64,000 bases of DNA. Origin: CAVRUH01 sp963822595. Lineage in GTDB: Bacteria > Chlamydiota > Chlamydiia > Chlamydiales > Waddliaceae. Below, one piece after another: positions 17,997 through 26,506 of this stretch (positions are counted from its first letter, which is position 1; every line of letters begins with the position of its first letter). Position numbers and translations under genes: made by a program. The stretch lies in assembly GCA_963822595.1 (NCBI GenBank), contig CAWGIG010000004.1:400276-464275 (forward strand), in the 5' to 3' direction. The notes under the pieces were generated by a model. It did no database searches, was not told the DNA's origin, and saw only the letters and a list, made by a program, of their open reading frames with translations.

Positions 17997-18836
17997 TCAA
18001 CGGCCCTTTTCAATAAATTCAAGTAAGTCGTTGTTGATCTCGTTTTTATGTGTGGAGCACATTCCATGGGGGGCGCCCTTATAAACTTTCAAATGAGCAT
18101 TTTTGGCGAGTTTAACTGCAAGCATTGACGAATCATTGATCGGCACAATCTGATCGTCATCTCCATGAAGAAATAGTGTGGGCATATCCATCTTCTTTAG
18201 ATCTTCGGTAAAATCGGTTTCCGAAAATTCTTTGATGCAGTTAAAAATTCCAACGAAACCTCCTTGCATACCTTGGAGCCAGAAAGAATCGCGGAGACCT
18301 TGTGAAACTTTAGATCCTGGACGATTGAAACCGTAAAAAGATTCACTTAAATCTTTGAAGAATTGGGATCGATCTGTAAGGACGTTATTGCGTATTTGAT
18401 CAAAAACTTCCATCGGTAAACCACCGGGATTGCTCTTTGTTTTTAGCATTAATGGTGGAACAGCACCGATTAAGACTGCCTTTGCTACATTTTCAGATCC
18501 GTGTCTAGAGATATAGCGTACAACTTCGCCCCCTCCTGTTGAGTGGCCGACGTGAATGACATCTTTGAGTTTAAGTGCTTTTACCAGTTGGGCCAGATCA
18601 TCGGCGTAAGTATTCATGTCATTGCCGTTCCAGGGTTGGCTGGACCTTCCATGGCCACGACGATCATGAGCGATACAGCGGAATCCTTTAGAGGCTAAGA
18701 ATAACATCTGATCTTCCCAGGCGTCAGCTGTTAAAGGCCAACCATGACTAAATACGATAGGTCGTCCGCTTCCCCAATCTTTGAAATAGATTTTGATATC
18801 TTGATTATTTTCTTTGCCAACGACGATGTGAACCAT
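17997..18836 (-). CDS. Alpha/beta hydrolase, non-heme chloroperoxidase/esterase type
   Basis: 279 residues, the usual size of this family. Seen: FSHGWPLTADAW (oxyanion hole HGWP, ~30-40), DRRGHGRSSQPW (~58-69), nucleophile elbow GHSTGGGE with Ser99, LFLHGDDDQIVP with acid Asp ~228, and APHGM with catalytic His257. These are hallmarks of the cofactor-free haloperoxidase/arylesterase group, in which ester hydrolysis is usually the real activity. No signal peptide. It is divergently oriented to the SDR gene at 18992 with ~155 bases between, a shared promoter region. Confidence 0.85.
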   Translation of the reverse strand: MVHIVVGKENNQDIKIYFKDWGSGRPIVFSHGWPLTADAWEDQMLFLASKGFRCIAHDRRGHGRSSQPWNGNDMNTYADDLAQLVKALKLKDVIHVGHSTGGGEVVRYISRHGSENVAKAVLIGAVPPLMLKTKSNPGGLPMEVFDQIRNNVLTDRSQFFKDLSESFYGFNRPGSKVSQGLRDSFWLQGMQGGFVGIFNCIKEFSETDFTEDLKKMDMPTLFLHGDDDQIVPINDSSMLAVKLAKNAHLKVYKGAPHGMCSTHKNEINNDLLEFIEKGR

Positions 18837-18991
18837 ATAAAACCCTTATTTGAAATAATTTATAGATATGTATTAGGAAAAATTATGTCAACAATTAGAA
18901 TCTATTTTATTTACGTTGTGTTTAATTTCTATGGATATTTTATATGCCTTTTTTCTATATAGTAAATTAAACTAGGGATAAGGAGGATATC

Positions 18992-19768
18992 ATGACAGCA
19001 GCACAAGGAAAATCATTAGCCGCAAACTCAAAGAGATTTACAGGCAAAATAGCTTTGGTGACCGGTGGATCACGGGGTATCGGAGCCGCTATTGCCCTAC
19101 GCTTAGCTTCAGAAGGTGCTACGGTTGTGATCACTTACGCAAGTAACAAGAAGGCTGCTGATACTGTGGTTGCACAGATTAAAGAGCTTGGTTCAAATGC
19201 CATTGCAGTTAAAGCTAACGTTTCCTCCAAGCAGGATACGGAATCGCTTATCGCCGAGATTAAGAAGCTAGGCAAAATCGACATTCTCGTAAACAATGCA
19301 GCAATCTTTCTAGGTGGACCATTAGAAGCAGCAAATCTTGATCAATTTGATCAAATATTCAACATAAATGTCAGGGGTGTAGTCGCCATCACGTTGGCGG
19401 TACTTCCTTTTATCAATGATGGTGGCCGCATCATCAATATTTCTTCCGGCGCAGCAAGAGCAAGTTTCGCCAATTTCAGCTTTTATTCGGCAACGAAAGC
19501 CGCTATCGAAGCCTTAACCCGTGGTTGGGCTCAAGAACTTGGTAAACGCCAAATCACAGTGAATGCAATTGCACCGGGGACAACACAGACGGACATGTTA
19601 GAACAAGGAATGCCTGGAGATGCCAAACAATCGTTCATCGATAAAACTGCTTTGGGCCGTTTGGGGCAACCAGCTGACATTGCTGATGCTGTGGCATTTT
19701 TAGCTTCGAATGATTCTCGGTGGATTACAGGTAAAACAATCGATTGTGATGGTGGCTTGACATTCTAA
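18992..19768 (+). CDS. SDR-family oxidoreductase (3-oxoacyl-ACP reductase-like)
   Basis: 258 residues, classical short-chain dehydrogenase. TGGSRGIG (24-31) is the nucleotide-binding loop, NNAA (101-104) the structural motif, Ser151/152 with Tyr165-x3-Lys169 (YSATK) the catalytic set, and NAIAPGTTQTDM the post-catalytic loop. Closest type by motif is FabG-like or glucose-1-dehydrogenase-like, using NADP(H). AAGGAGGATATC precedes the ATG. It is not in a fatty-acid cluster, so a role in general aldehyde/ketone reduction is as likely as FabG; no symbol given. Confidence 0.85.
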   Translation: MTAAQGKSLAANSKRFTGKIALVTGGSRGIGAAIALRLASEGATVVITYASNKKAADTVVAQIKELGSNAIAVKANVSSKQDTESLIAEIKKLGKIDILVNNAAIFLGGPLEAANLDQFDQIFNINVRGVVAITLAVLPFINDGGRIINISSGAARASFANFSFYSATKAAIEALTRGWAQELGKRQITVNAIAPGTTQTDMLEQGMPGDAKQSFIDKTALGRLGQPADIADAVAFLASNDSRWITGKTIDCDGGLTF

Positions 19769-19909
19769 GCCACTCCAAACGAACGGCTAGGACCCCTTAC
19801 TTTCTGACGGGCAACAAGGACACTTACATGTCGCTACCTCCTATTTCATTTGGAATTAAATGTAAAGTATGATATAATATCGGGCATGAAATTCTACTAG
19901 GAGTAATTT

Positions 19910-20653
19910 ATGGATGTGGCATATCTTTCCTGTCCTTATTTTGATCCTGATTCACGTGTCAAAGAGACACGTCATATTTTGGTCACTAGAGTTGCCTTCG
20001 AACTCATGAGGCAAGGCATTATGGTTTATTCGCCCTTAACTCATAATTTACCTATCGATAGATTAGGCATCCATGGAGATTGGAAGACTTGGAGAGAATT
20101 CGACCATACAATGCTATCAAAATGCGATCGCGTGATCGTCCTAAAGTTACCGGGTTGGGAAAATTCCAAAGGAGTGGCGGCAGAAATCGGTCGGGCCGAG
20201 GAACTTGGGTTGCCTATAGAGTGGATGGAGATGGATGAAGTCCAGTATCAAAAGGCTCTAAGCATAGCATCGTCCCTCGATAAAGATCTACTTGATAGGC
20301 TGCAAGTTTTTAATACTGAACGAGAATGGGAACAATTTCATTCCCCCAAAAACCTGGCAATGAACCTTGGGGTTGAAGCTGGGGAACTGATGGAGCATTT
20401 TCGCTGGATGACAGAGCCTCAAAGTTATGTGAAGTGCCCCCAAAAGCTTGCTGAAATAAGTGATGAGCTCGGCGATGTTTATCTGGTTTTATTGCAGCTT
20501 GCCCATAGTCTTGAAATTGAACTTCATCAGGCAGCACAAGATAAACTTTCAAAAATAGCGAAGAAATACCCCGTCGAGCAATGCAAAGGCCTCAGCCATA
20601 AGTATACTGAATACGAATCGAAATCAAGAAAATTAGGACACTGTGATGCCTGA
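19910..20653 (+). CDS. DUF1937-MazG-like fusion, nucleotide-processing enzyme
   Basis: 247 residues, two domains in one intact frame. Residues 1-110 (YLSCPYFDPD...R, SPLTHN, SKCDRVIVLKLPGWENSKGVAAEI) resemble DUF1937, a relative of nucleoside 2-deoxyribosyltransferases, with the Glu-containing SxG(V/T)xxE helix. Residues ~118-225 are a MazG/RS21-C6-type all-alpha pyrophosphohydrolase: E156xxE159 and E186xxD189 are the Mg ligands. Together they suggest house-cleaning or salvage of non-canonical (deoxy)nucleotides, with one domain cutting the glycosidic bond and the other the triphosphate. An AGGAG ribosome site is present. The fusion is uncommon as far as I know; each domain call is good, the joint role is inferred. 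Confidence 0.75.
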   Translation: MDVAYLSCPYFDPDSRVKETRHILVTRVAFELMRQGIMVYSPLTHNLPIDRLGIHGDWKTWREFDHTMLSKCDRVIVLKLPGWENSKGVAAEIGRAEELGLPIEWMEMDEVQYQKALSIASSLDKDLLDRLQVFNTEREWEQFHSPKNLAMNLGVEAGELMEHFRWMTEPQSYVKCPQKLAEISDELGDVYLVLLQLAHSLEIELHQAAQDKLSKIAKKYPVEQCKGLSHKYTEYESKSRKLGHCDA

Positions 20654-20956
20654 CCCCGTTTCTAGGCGATCCTTGGTTTAATGCAATTGATCCTCTGTGA
20701 CCGCGCATTGGTTCTCAAATATAAAATTTATTTCTCCCTTAGAAGTCGGGACAATCATTAGATATTCATCATCAGCAACCTGTCCGATTTCATTCGATTT
20801 GGTTTGGGATCCTTATCAATAATCCGCGCGACGCAAGTCGCTGCGGCTGTTAAAAAATTATGTAAGGCCGTTTGCAATCCTAGTTTTTAACTCGAAAAAA
20901 AAAGAGGGAGTTGCTTAACATAAGAAATTAACAAAAAGATATCTCTAGGAGAATCC
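20654..20956. other. Spacer with a short unidentified coding remnant
   Basis: It starts with a partial copy of the window's GCCTGACCCC repeat (20648-20657). On the minus strand a frame without start codon encodes GQVADDEYLMIVPTSKGEIN and ends at a stop near 20678, looking like the C-terminus of a decayed gene I cannot name. The rest is AT-rich leader for the next gene, which has a CTAGGAG ribosome site. Confidence 0.3.
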
Positions 20957-21688
20957 ATGGCAAGAATATTTATAACCGGCTCATCTGATGGTCTAGGTCT
21001 ATTGGCTGCAAAATCATTGATCGATCAAGGTCATCAAGTCGTTGTTCATGCTCGCAATGAAAAAAGAGCTAAGGAAACTTTGCAAAAAGTTCCTAATGCC
21101 GAAAAATGTGTCATCGGAGATCTTGGAAATCTAGAAGAAACTAAATCTTTAGCATTACAAATTAATGACATGGGAAGCTTTAATGCTATTATTCACAATG
21201 CTGGAATCTATAGGGCTTTACCTCATGAAATTTTAGCTGTCAACGTTCTTGCTCCCTATATTTTAACAAGCCTCATTCAAAAACCAGAACGTTTAGTGTA
21301 TTTAAGCTCGAGCGAACATTTACATGGTCATCCTAACCTCAAGAAAATGGAGTCGACTAATGGAACTAGCTACCCGGACTCAAAGATACTTGTATGGATG
21401 TTTTGCAAGGCTGTAGCACGCATATGGCCCGGAATTTATGCGAATGCCGTTGATCCCGGTTGGGTTCCGACTAAGATGGGAGGAGCTGGCGCTCCTGATG
21501 ATTTGCAAAAGGGATATGAAACGCAGGTGTGGTTAGCAGTTAGTGATGATAAAAATGCTAAAGTAAGTGGACGTTATTTCTTTCACATGAAAGAAGCAAA
21601 CTACAATCCTGAAGCAGATGATATTAAATTGCAGGATGAATTGATGAAACTATGCGCTAAAATAACAGGTATCGAATTTCCTGCTTAA
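20957..21688 (+). CDS. SDR-family NAD(P)-dependent oxidoreductase
   Basis: 243 residues. Visible: TGSSDGLG (7-14, nucleotide loop), GDLGNLEE, HNAG (80-83), LSSSEH with catalytic Ser ~118, and a YPDSK active site (Tyr139, Lys143), then VDPGWVPTKMGG. The PG-motif region and lack of a longer substrate loop place it with the atypical retinol-dehydrogenase-like/WWOX-like SDRs. It shares orientation but not close sequence with the SDR at 18992, so it is not a recent duplicate. Substrate unknown. Confidence 0.8.
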   Translation: MARIFITGSSDGLGLLAAKSLIDQGHQVVVHARNEKRAKETLQKVPNAEKCVIGDLGNLEETKSLALQINDMGSFNAIIHNAGIYRALPHEILAVNVLAPYILTSLIQKPERLVYLSSSEHLHGHPNLKKMESTNGTSYPDSKILVWMFCKAVARIWPGIYANAVDPGWVPTKMGGAGAPDDLQKGYETQVWLAVSDDKNAKVSGRYFFHMKEANYNPEADDIKLQDELMKLCAKITGIEFPA

Positions 21689-21794
21689 AATGGATAAAGT
21701 TTTGGACCGTTGCACCGTTGTCGGATAATCAAATTCCCCTAACGTTGGAAAAGAATGACAAGAAAATTTTATCCATAATTTCAATTATGTATTT

Positions 21795-22187
21795 TTATTC
21801 TAACTGTTCTACTTCTTTTTTGGTTGTAATTTCGAGATCCTCAGCAGCTTTTACACATTTTATAGGTAGATTTGACTTCCAATCTTTAAATATTTTTATA
21901 TATTGCAACTTAAGATTAAAGCTTTTCGCCATAGCGCTCTTTTTTAATTGCAGTTCTTCGTAATTTGATGGACGTTCTAATATATTTCCTGTTGCCTCTA
22001 AATATTTTTTATAGGCAATCCTCACCTTAAACTCTAATTCTGTGCATAATCTAGAATCATCAGCGACAAGCTTAAATCGATGATTCACCAACCTAAGATT
22101 ATTCAGATCTCTGTAATCCACATGCATAAAAACGCTTAACATTGAGTCATTCCTAAAGTAAGGGTGATTAAAACAGCTATTGTCCAT
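21795..22187 (-). CDS. Short F-box-like protein
   Basis: 130 residues. DSMLSVFMHVDYRDLNNLRLVNHRFKLVADD (residues ~14-44) follows the F-box pattern (xxxLxxIFxxLxxxDLxxLRxVNxxFxxLxxD), the Skp1-binding motif of eukaryotic ubiquitin-ligase adaptors. The expected Pro is missing from the first helix, so the box is divergent. The remainder is helical and charged with no repeat domain to bind a target. Three other F-box sequences occur in the window (25.1, 51.1 and 52.2 kb). Possibly a truncated effector: the ~400-base AT-rich spacer upstream gives no longer start. Confidence 0.55.
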   Translation of the reverse strand: MDNSCFNHPYFRNDSMLSVFMHVDYRDLNNLRLVNHRFKLVADDSRLCTELEFKVRIAYKKYLEATGNILERPSNYEELQLKKSAMAKSFNLKLQYIKIFKDWKSNLPIKCVKAAEDLEITTKKEVEQLE

Positions 22188-22603
22188 ACAAACTCCTTTT
22201 TATGGGCGTAAAGTCCGGTTGGATTTTGATTAGTGCTCATTATAAGACCAACTCATAATTTACCCCATAATTTATCAAATATTAAAATAATAAGTCAAAA
22301 TAAATTTGAATTAATTGGTTTTTATATGAATGATAGTAAATTTTAATTTTTATTAATTGATTATTGATAAAGAATTGCGGACGAAGGCCTAAACTTAAGT
22401 AAGGAAAAATACGTGACTTGTGAAAGTGTGTATAGAAACAGTAGTGCACCCCACAGGCTAGCCGTTTTTACCTTCTTTGAAATCACGAACGTCAATTTTT
22501 TTGTAATTAAATAATAGATTAAAAATTTAAACTTATTTTATTTAATGAATTAAATATCGTCTTTTGTTATTATTTGTGATATAATTAAATATTTCGGTGT
22601 AAA
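22188..22603. other. AT-rich divergent intergenic region, no gene seen
   Basis: About 416 bases between the divergent F-box-like gene and the hydroxylase operon. It is very AT-rich apart from a short GC-richer patch (GTGCACCCCACAGGCTAGCC near 22443). It must contain promoters for both directions, but I cannot single out convincing boxes. No RNA gene, repeat or remnant recognised. Confidence 0.4.
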
Positions 22604-23332
22604 ATGTTAATAGTAATAGTAGTATTTTTGATCGCAATATTCATGATCTGGTATGAAAAGAAAAGACCTGGAAGAACTTGGCCAGAAGTTAAGTGTTGGT
22701 GGATTCGAGCTGGTCTGTTGAATGGATTACAAGTAGGAACGGTTTACTTAGCAGGTCTGAGTTGGGATCATTGGATGTTAAAGTGGCATCATGGTACTTT
22801 GGCACATTTAAGTAGTTTTTGGGGTGGAATAGTTGGATATCTAACAATTACATTTGTATTTTATTGGTGGCATCGCTGGCGACATGCGAGCGACTTTTTA
22901 TGGAGATGGTTTCATCAAATGCACCATAGCCCGCAAAGATTGGAAATTATTACAGCTTTTTACAAACATCCTTTTGAATTGATTGCAGACAGCGTAATCT
23001 GTAGTGTTATTCTTTATATTTGCTTAGGATTAACTCCAGAGGCTGCTGCAAATGCAGTTTTACTTTCAGGGTTAGCTGAGCTTTTCTATCATTGGAATAT
23101 TAAGACACCTTATTGGCTTGGATATATTTTTCAAAGACCTGAAAGTCACTGCGTTCATCATCAACATGGTGTACATGCCTATAATTATGCTGACCTACCT
23201 CTTTGGGACATGCTTTTTGGAACTTTTAGAAATCCTAAATTATGGGATGCCAAATGCGGATTAGGACAAGAGGAGCATCGTTTTGCAGAAATGTTAATAG
23301 GGCGTGATATTTCAAAAAAATCAAAAAAATGA
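22604..23332 (+). CDS. Sterol desaturase/fatty acid hydroxylase family membrane enzyme
   Basis: 242 residues with about four transmembrane helices. The di-iron histidine clusters are complete: HRWRH (~91-95), HQMHH (~105-109), and HCVHH (~185-189) followed by YNYADLPLWDMLFGTF, the standard end motif of the family. Members use O2 to hydroxylate or desaturate lipid chains or sterols in the membrane. It starts a three-gene operon: its TGA overlaps the next gene's ATG by 4 bases. The possible substrate, bacterial or host lipid, is unknown. Confidence 0.85.
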   Translation: MLIVIVVFLIAIFMIWYEKKRPGRTWPEVKCWWIRAGLLNGLQVGTVYLAGLSWDHWMLKWHHGTLAHLSSFWGGIVGYLTITFVFYWWHRWRHASDFLWRWFHQMHHSPQRLEIITAFYKHPFELIADSVICSVILYICLGLTPEAAANAVLLSGLAELFYHWNIKTPYWLGYIFQRPESHCVHHQHGVHAYNYADLPLWDMLFGTFRNPKLWDAKCGLGQEEHRFAEMLIGRDISKKSKK

Positions 23333-23844
23333 AAAAATCATCCCACTTAATTATAACATCCTTTTTGGCATTTATTTCATTGTTTCAAATGGCGGGTGAT
23401 CTATTAAACCAAACATGGATGAAAGGATTAGGCGCCGCTTGGGGAGCATCTCCTGCACCAAAAGTTTTTTCTTCTTCGGAAGGACTTGAAACATTTTCTT
23501 CCGAATTTTTCTTAATATGGACAGATCAAGAAAATACCTTACATCGAGTAAAATTAACTCCACAATTAACTAAAAACCTAAAAGGTCCTTACAATAGACG
23601 AAATGTGTATGGGGCTATTTTATCATATGGACCTGTGTTGTCAAAAAATAAATTGATGAGTGAAGCGTATGAGTCCATTTTGAAATATGCCATTAGCCAA
23701 AATGGTCCTCTTTTAGGAGAACTGGGAATCAATCGGGATTCAATCCTAGATGGTATTACTATCGAAGTAGTCCCTAAGAATGGAAAGAATTATTCAAACC
23801 TAGAACTTATTAAGGAAGTATCTTTGAGGGCTGATGAAAAATAG
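23329..23844 (+). CDS. Exported hypothetical protein in the hydroxylase operon
   Basis: 171 residues beginning with a hydrophobic signal-like segment (SHLIITSFLAFISLFQMAG). The mature part has mixed alpha/beta character, with FFLIWTDQENTLHRVKLTPQ and GPYNRRNVYGAILSYGPVLS as the most structured segments. No known family recognised. The gene overlaps the upstream hydroxylase by 4 bases and the downstream HTTM gene by 11 bases, so it is translationally coupled to both. That coupling suggests a periplasmic accessory of the same lipid- or protein-modifying unit. Confidence 0.6.
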   Translation: MKKSSHLIITSFLAFISLFQMAGDLLNQTWMKGLGAAWGASPAPKVFSSSEGLETFSSEFFLIWTDQENTLHRVKLTPQLTKNLKGPYNRRNVYGAILSYGPVLSKNKLMSEAYESILKYAISQNGPLLGELGINRDSILDGITIEVVPKNGKNYSNLELIKEVSLRADEK

Positions 23845-25048
23845 CTGGACGTATGGTCAATATTCTATATTTCGGATGATTTTTGGAATTTATCTAATTA
23901 TTCATTTTATGTATTTGCTACCTTGGGGAACGGAGCTTTTTTCAAATAAAGGGATGTTACCTAACGGCTCGCTAAGCCCGTTATATCATTTGTTTCCGAA
24001 TATTTTATTGTTAAATGATTCACCTCTTACCGTTAGCATTCTTTTAGTAATAGGGGCTTTAAGCGGTATTTGTTTACTCGTTGGAAAAAAGGATCGTTAT
24101 GCTGCAATACTCAGTTGGTACATTCTCACATGTATTTTCGATAGGAATCCTTTAATAGCTAATCCTAGTCTTCCATATGTTGGCTGGCTACTATTAGCTC
24201 ATTCATGTCTGCCATTATATGATAAGGCAAAACACGCTTGGAGAATGCCCAAAGGTATTTTTTTTGCGGCCTGGTTATCTATGGCTTTGGGTTATTCCTA
24301 TAGTGGATATACTAAACTAATCAGCCCATCTTGGTTAGACGGAAGCGCTTTTAAATATGTTTTGTACAACCCTCTTGCGCATTCACATTTAATTACAGAC
24401 ATTCTTTTATCCGTGCCAGACATAGGAATAAAAATTTTGACTTGGAGCGCGCTTTTATTAGAGTTATCATTTGCTCCTTTAGCTTATTTTACTCGCCTTA
24501 GACCTTGGATATGGTTGATGCTTTTTGCTATGCATATTAGCTTATTATTTCTCATTAAGTTTCCAGATTTAAGCTTTGGAATGATTATTTTGCATTTATT
24601 TACATTTAATCCAGAATGGATCAAGCCGAAAAAAAATAATCATTCACTGCAAGTCTTCTATGATGGTTCATGTGGTCTTTGCCACAGTTTTATCAGATTT
24701 ACTTTGTCTGAAAATATCCAAGCAACACCCTTTGTTTTTATGCCCCTTCAAGGAAAAAGGTTTCAAGAGCTTGTAAAACTTAAAGACATCAGATTTTTAC
24801 CGGATAGCATTGTTGTTTATGACCCAGATTCTAAAGCTCTATTTTATAAATCGAAAGCCATTATTCAAGTCCTAGAAAATCTAGGAGGATTATGGAGGGT
24901 TATTGCCTATTTATTAAAATTATTACCATTTCGGATAAGCAATATCGGATATGATATAATAGCTAGAAAACGTTATAAATTTAAAAAACCCGATAGTGCC
25001 TGTACTCTACTACCTCAAGAGTGGAAACGATTTGTTTTAACTGATTAG
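23834..25048 (+). CDS. HTTM membrane domain fused to DCC (DUF393) thiol-disulfide domain
   Basis: 404 residues. Residues ~1-265 are an HTTM-type multi-helix domain (FRMIFGIYLIIHFMYLLPWG, NPSLPYVGWLLLAHSCLPLY), the membrane fold shared with vitamin-K-dependent gamma-carboxylase. Residues ~273-395 are a DUF393/DCC domain opening with VFYDGSCGLCHSFIRF, whose DGxCxxC cysteines suggest thioredoxin-like redox chemistry, then DSIVVYDPDS and a YDIIARKRYKF end. Such fusions are known in other bacteria, but substrates are not. It is the last gene of the overlapping operon with the di-iron hydroxylase and an exported protein, so a redox role supporting lipid oxidation is possible. Confidence 0.75.
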   Translation: MKNSWTYGQYSIFRMIFGIYLIIHFMYLLPWGTELFSNKGMLPNGSLSPLYHLFPNILLLNDSPLTVSILLVIGALSGICLLVGKKDRYAAILSWYILTCIFDRNPLIANPSLPYVGWLLLAHSCLPLYDKAKHAWRMPKGIFFAAWLSMALGYSYSGYTKLISPSWLDGSAFKYVLYNPLAHSHLITDILLSVPDIGIKILTWSALLLELSFAPLAYFTRLRPWIWLMLFAMHISLLFLIKFPDLSFGMIILHLFTFNPEWIKPKKNNHSLQVFYDGSCGLCHSFIRFTLSENIQATPFVFMPLQGKRFQELVKLKDIRFLPDSIVVYDPDSKALFYKSKAIIQVLENLGGLWRVIAYLLKLLPFRISNIGYDIIARKRYKFKKPDSACTLLPQEWKRFVLTD

Positions 25049-25126
25049 GTGGGAACAAATTTTTACAAAACTGTTTTCGCCTAGATACAAACTGCATTGA
25101 AGGTTCGCAACACACAAGGCCTGACT

Positions 25127-25834
25127 TTATTTACGTCTGCTGCCGTACATTCTAGGAAAAGAGCTGCCGACAATAGGTTTAATTTTTTGTCTTCTAATGG
25201 GTGTGGTGCTTTTTGAGTAGACTGTTTGGTATTTCACCTTCCCAGCTTGAATTAATTCAGATATTACTTTTTGGTATATAGCTTCTATTAGACTAGCGAG
25301 TTGAGGACTGGTTATTTCTTCATTGTTAGGAAGTATGATCCGATGACCCTTTAAAACAGTCGGAATTAGATAAGGCTGTTTGGATAAATCTTGGCAAATT
25401 CGAAGTCTTGCCTTTCTGTCATCAACATGAACTCTTTTTGTGAAGATACAGTATTCCGTAATATCAGGATTCACTTTTTTTTCATGTTTAACGTTACCAT
25501 AACCAAAGGTAAATTCAATGAATCTTTCAGGATTGAAGGGAAAAAGACACCTGAAATTTACAATTTTATCAGGTGGAACGTCACTTAAGGTCTGTTGAAA
25601 TAACCGTAATACACCCCCTATCGATTTTACGGCAATTTCGTTGATGTATCCCTTTACATCATCACCCTCCATATGAAGGCCTGGAAAAATATACCTCCAT
25701 AAAGAATCGTCACTCGCCCGTTCATTCCAGATCGTTGACACCATGCAACAAATAGCAAGATCTTGTTCATTGAGTTTGCGTAATATTAGCAGAGCCACAT
25801 CTTTAGGTGCAGTAGCAATAAAATCAATCATCAT
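25127..25834 (-). CDS. F-box protein, candidate ubiquitin-ligase adaptor effector
   Basis: 235 residues. An N-terminal F-box (APKDVALLILRKLNEQDLAI, then CCMVSTIWNERASDDSLWRYIFPGL; residues ~8-53) matches the eukaryotic consensus including the Pro, the DL, the (V)xxxW and the terminal W. The C-terminal ~180 residues form an unrecognised domain; parts (FRCLFPFNPERFIEFTFGYGN) correspond to ITCFFPTPGSVIHVDFGFYN in the F-box protein at 52.2 kb, so the two share a second domain as well. It probably binds host Skp1 after secretion and presents a target to the SCF ligase. It ends in basic residues and has no CaaX box. Confidence 0.75.
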   Translation of the reverse strand: MMIDFIATAPKDVALLILRKLNEQDLAICCMVSTIWNERASDDSLWRYIFPGLHMEGDDVKGYINEIAVKSIGGVLRLFQQTLSDVPPDKIVNFRCLFPFNPERFIEFTFGYGNVKHEKKVNPDITEYCIFTKRVHVDDRKARLRICQDLSKQPYLIPTVLKGHRIILPNNEEITSPQLASLIEAIYQKVISELIQAGKVKYQTVYSKSTTPIRRQKIKPIVGSSFPRMYGSRRK

Positions 25835-25933
25835 TTAATTTTTACCTTTTTGGCGATAAACATGGCATTATGACATTCTTTAATACTAAATTTACAGAAA
25901 AAATTCTATCTTAAAAGAATGGCATGCTAAACT

Positions 25934-26158
25934 TTAATAATTAAAGATATCCTTAATTAAAAATATTTTTCCAGTAGCATTGTTCAGAGCGTTGCAGATT
26001 TTTTGTTGCACATGAGGGTTGAGGCGACGTCCCTTACAAGCGCGAGAGAGTATTTTATAGGTAATATTTTCTGTAGAAGCTGAAATTAGATCGCTACTCT
26101 TAAGATCGTGCTGTTCAATAATTTGTTTAATAGGCTGTTCGCCAAAATCTCTTTCCAT
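25934..26158 (-). CDS. Small HTH-like protein, copy 1
   Basis: 74 residues: IKQIIEQHDLKSSDLISAST then a helix-turn-helix-like region (ILSRACKGRRLNPHVQQKIC, NALNNATG) with the K.RRL.P.VQ.KI.NAL pattern of small XRE-type DNA-binding proteins. It is ~95% identical to the copy at 28157. On the minus strand it begins 30 bases downstream of a tRNA 3' fragment, a position where integrative elements often keep a regulator or excisionase-like gene. Function is inferred. Confidence 0.6.
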   Translation of the reverse strand: MERDFGEQPIKQIIEQHDLKSSDLISASTENITYKILSRACKGRRLNPHVQQKICNALNNATGKIFLIKDIFNY

Positions 26159-26187
26159 ATTATTAGGTGTGATTCCCTGAGAAAAAA

Positions 26188-26230
26188 GTGGGGAAAACTG
26201 GACTTGAACAAGTGACCCGTGGGTTATGAG
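26188..26230 (-). repeat. tRNA(CAT) 3'-half fragment, att-like copy 1
   Basis: 43 bases matching the intact tRNA at 30028-30101 from the discriminator through the T-arm, variable loop and anticodon (TTATGAG on the plus strand) with 3 mismatches; identity ends abruptly after the anticodon. The flanking run CTGAGAAAAAAGTGG is shared with copy 2. It cannot form a tRNA. Such 3'-end copies are what site-specific integration into a tRNA gene leaves behind. Confidence 0.65.
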
Positions 26231-26420
26231 AGTGTTCCAGAATCACATTTTCCTCTCAAGGAAATAACAATACCATTCCAGAAGATTCGTAAAGCTTCTC
26301 AAAAGTTCCAGTCATTTGCGGAAAAATTGCGGAAAAAAATGGGAAGATTGCTTCCAAAGAAATCGCAAGTTATTGTTAAGAGTTCCAAAGAAAATAACAG
26401 AACAAGCTCCAGGAAGTGAG

Positions 26421-26499
26421 AAATTAGAAATTAGGGTCAGACCTGAAAGTTGGAAGGATCAAGTTACATACTTTCAGCTTTGTCCTTAGGCCTGACCCC
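26421..26499. repeat. GGGTCAGACCTGAAA...GGCCTGACCCC element, copy 1
   Basis: Inverted-terminus element: AAATTAGGGTCAGACCTGAAA ... ATACTTTCAG ... AGGCCTGACCCC. A near copy in the same orientation lies at 28087-28152, so the two bracket the BTB-LRR gene as direct repeats. Partial relatives occur at 39.3, 40.8 and 42.5 kb. Confidence 0.65.
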
Positions 26500-26506
26500 A
26501 TTTTAT

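Noticed and set aside
26219..26419. A 66-codon plus-strand frame beside the tRNA fragment
   Set aside because: Begins inside the tRNA-derived repeat, lacks a ribosome site and resembles nothing known.
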